A stretch of DNA of 64,000 bases, taken from positions 1 through 64,000 of the forward strand of contig NZ_JAHCKL010000025.1 in assembly GCF_026125785.1 (NCBI RefSeq). Reading direction: 5' to 3'. A model generated the notes under the pieces. It was not told the origin of the DNA. It ran no database searches and worked only from the letters and a program-made list of their open reading frames with translations. The stretch comes from Hydrogenophaga sp. (GTDB lineage Bacteria > Pseudomonadota > Gammaproteobacteria > Burkholderiales > Burkholderiaceae_C). The position numbers were made by a program, and so were the translations under genes. Positions within the stretch are counted from its first letter, which is position 1, and every line of letters begins with the position of its first letter. Shown here piece after piece: positions 63,264-64,000 of the stretch.

Positions 63264-63339
63264 GCGGGAATAGCTCAGTTGGTAGAGCGCAACCTTGCCA
63301 AGGTTGAGGTCGCGAGTTCGAGCCTCGTTTCCCGCTCCA
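63264..63339 (+). tRNA. tRNA-Gly (anticodon GCC)
   Basis: 76 nt with encoded CCA. The acceptor stem GCGGGAA pairs with TTCCCGC, the D-arm is TAGCTCAGTTGGTAGAGC, the anticodon loop TTGCCAA carries GCC, and the T-loop is GTTCGAGCC. Confidence 0.97.
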
Positions 63340-63344
63340 GATTC

Positions 63345-63372
63345 AAAAAGGGAAGCTCTGCTTCCCTTTTTT
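63345..63372 (+). terminator. Hairpin terminator between tRNA-Gly and tRNA-Cys
   Basis: AAAAAGGGAAGC (63345-63356), TCT loop or similar, GCTTCCCTTTTTT (63360-63372). It is a 12-bp stem with a T-tract, and it may trim or end the tRNA-Gly transcript. Confidence 0.8.
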
Positions 63373-63412
63373 GTCGGAGTTCCGCTCCGGTGTGTTCTGC
63401 ACCGGATCTGAC

Positions 63413-63486
63413 GGCGCGATAGCAAAGCGGTTATGCAACGGATTGCAAATCCGTCTAGTCCGGTTCGACTCCGGATCGCGCCTCCA
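63413..63486 (+). tRNA. tRNA-Cys (anticodon GCA)
   Basis: 74 nt with encoded CCA. The acceptor GGCGCGA pairs with TCGCGCC, U73 is the expected discriminator base, the anticodon loop TTGCAAA carries GCA, and the T-loop is GGTTCGACTCC. Confidence 0.96.
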
Positions 63487-63514
63487 GTCCTCCCTTTTCC
63501 CCTCTTCAGCGCAT

Positions 63515-64000
63515 TCAGCCCGCCTTGGGTTTGTTCCTGCCTGCCCCCGTGAGCCGGTCCAGGCGCGCGCGGATGTCTTCCAGGCGCTCGCGGGTGTTCA
63601 CCGCTTCCGAGCGCGCGCGTTCCAGTACCAGAGCGTCCTTGAGTGGCAGCATGGATTCTTCGTCCAGCAGGGCCTTGTAGGCCTTGAGGCTTTCGGGGTC
63701 GGCCTTGAGCATCTCGCATGCCATGGCTTGTGCAGAGGCCAGCAGTGCGTCGTGCGGGACGACCTGATTCACCAGGCCCAGCCGCAAGGCTTCTTCGGCA
63801 TCCAGCGTGCGGGCCGTGAGGGCCAGCTCCTTGGCGCGGTGAATGCCGACCCGGCGCACGAGCCGCACCGAACCGCCCCAGCCAGGAACCAGCCCCACCC
63901 GTACATGGGTGTCCGCGAAGCGTGCGCGCTCGGACGCGATGATGACGTCGCAGGCCAGCACCACTTCCAGACCGCCCGTGATGGCCGCGCCATTGACCGC
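63515..64000 (-). CDS. Enoyl-CoA hydratase/isomerase family protein, C-terminal part (5' end outside the window)
   Basis: The last ~161 codons of a crotonase-fold enzyme, which hydrates or isomerises acyl-CoA esters. The visible part starts in the oxyanion-hole helix AVNGAAITGGLEVVLACDVIIAS and continues with RFADTHVRVGLVPGWGGSVRLVRRVG, the typical second half of the active site, and AEEALRLGLVNQVVPHDALLASA. The Glu pairs used by classical hydratases fall at or near GLVPGW, where Glu is replaced, so the reaction may not be simple hydration. The ending RLTGAGRNKPKAG is short and basic. The gene runs off the end of the window. Its stop is 28 bp from tRNA-Cys, convergent. Confidence 0.88.
   Translation of the reverse strand, partial: AVNGAAITGGLEVVLACDVIIASERARFADTHVRVGLVPGWGGSVRLVRRVGIHRAKELALTARTLDAEEALRLGLVNQVVPHDALLASAQAMACEMLKADPESLKAYKALLDEESMLPLKDALVLERARSEAVNTRERLEDIRARLDRLTGAGRNKPKAG

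Overview
The window is high-GC DNA from a betaproteobacterium, most likely a Burkholderiales member of the Comamonadaceae type (Hydrogenophaga, Acidovorax or Variovorax-like). That placement is inferred from several features together: many orphan Bug-type (TctC) binding proteins, an imuA-imuB-dnaE2 mutagenesis cassette, families of TTCGACAGGCTCAG-type palindromic repeats, and a tRNA-Leu/tig/clpP/clpX/lon block. No rRNA gene or marker gene in the window settles the genus.

Layout. 1-3.5 kb: the end of a glycosyltransferase gene, then a minus-strand sulfur block (sbp, ssuE, ssuF, cysB). 3.5-3.9 kb: a 361-bp element with perfect 70-bp inverted ends. 3.9-25.1 kb: a large catabolic region for an aromatic or similar ring compound. 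It holds a 3-oxoacid/3-oxoadipate CoA-transferase (pcaIJ-like), two beta-hydroxyacid dehydrogenases, an amidohydrolase, maleylacetate reductase, two hydroxyquinol-type intradiol dioxygenases each divergent from a LysR regulator, one complete TRAP transporter, a second orphan DctP, three Bug binding proteins, a RutE-like nitroreductase, a citryl-CoA-lyase-like protein, a CaiB-type CoA-transferase and three small alpha/beta-barrel or NTF2-like proteins. Dioxygenase, maleylacetate reductase and CoA-transferase together form the lower hydroxyquinol route to 3-oxoadipyl-CoA. The ring-activating monooxygenase and the final thiolase are not in the window.

25.1-38 kb: an accessory stretch. It has two arrays of paired palindromic repeats around a hipBA-type toxin-antitoxin pair and a LexA-boxed imuA-imuB-dnaE2 cassette, then a NYN-domain gene with a structured leader, a divergent WYL regulator with a probable C-terminal frameshift, an EVE-domain protein and a class II Fic protein. 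38-45 kb: an NDH-2-like flavoprotein, two methyltransferases, an OsmC protein, a cupin-AraC regulator, a fungal-type cytosine deaminase and a lone HpnC-like prenyl synthase. 44.4-48.7 kb: an RND efflux adaptor and pump behind a TetR-type operator without its regulator. 48.7-56.9 kb: amino-acid and organic-acid genes (LysR, D-amino-acid dehydrogenase, class III aminotransferase, TAXI-TRAP transporter, Asp/Glu-racemase-like protein).

57-64 kb: housekeeping. tRNA-Leu(UAG), tig, clpP, clpX and lon (with a sigma-32-type promoter), tRNA-Gly(GCC), tRNA-Cys(GCA) and the start of an enoyl-CoA-hydratase gene.

The most notable signals are a 14-bp palindrome of form RAAAAGTSATTTTY at three separate promoters, linking the catabolic region to the distant aminotransferase gene; the 76-nt structured, tRNA-like leader of the NYN gene; the 361-bp inverted-repeat element; and the fungal-like cytosine deaminase.
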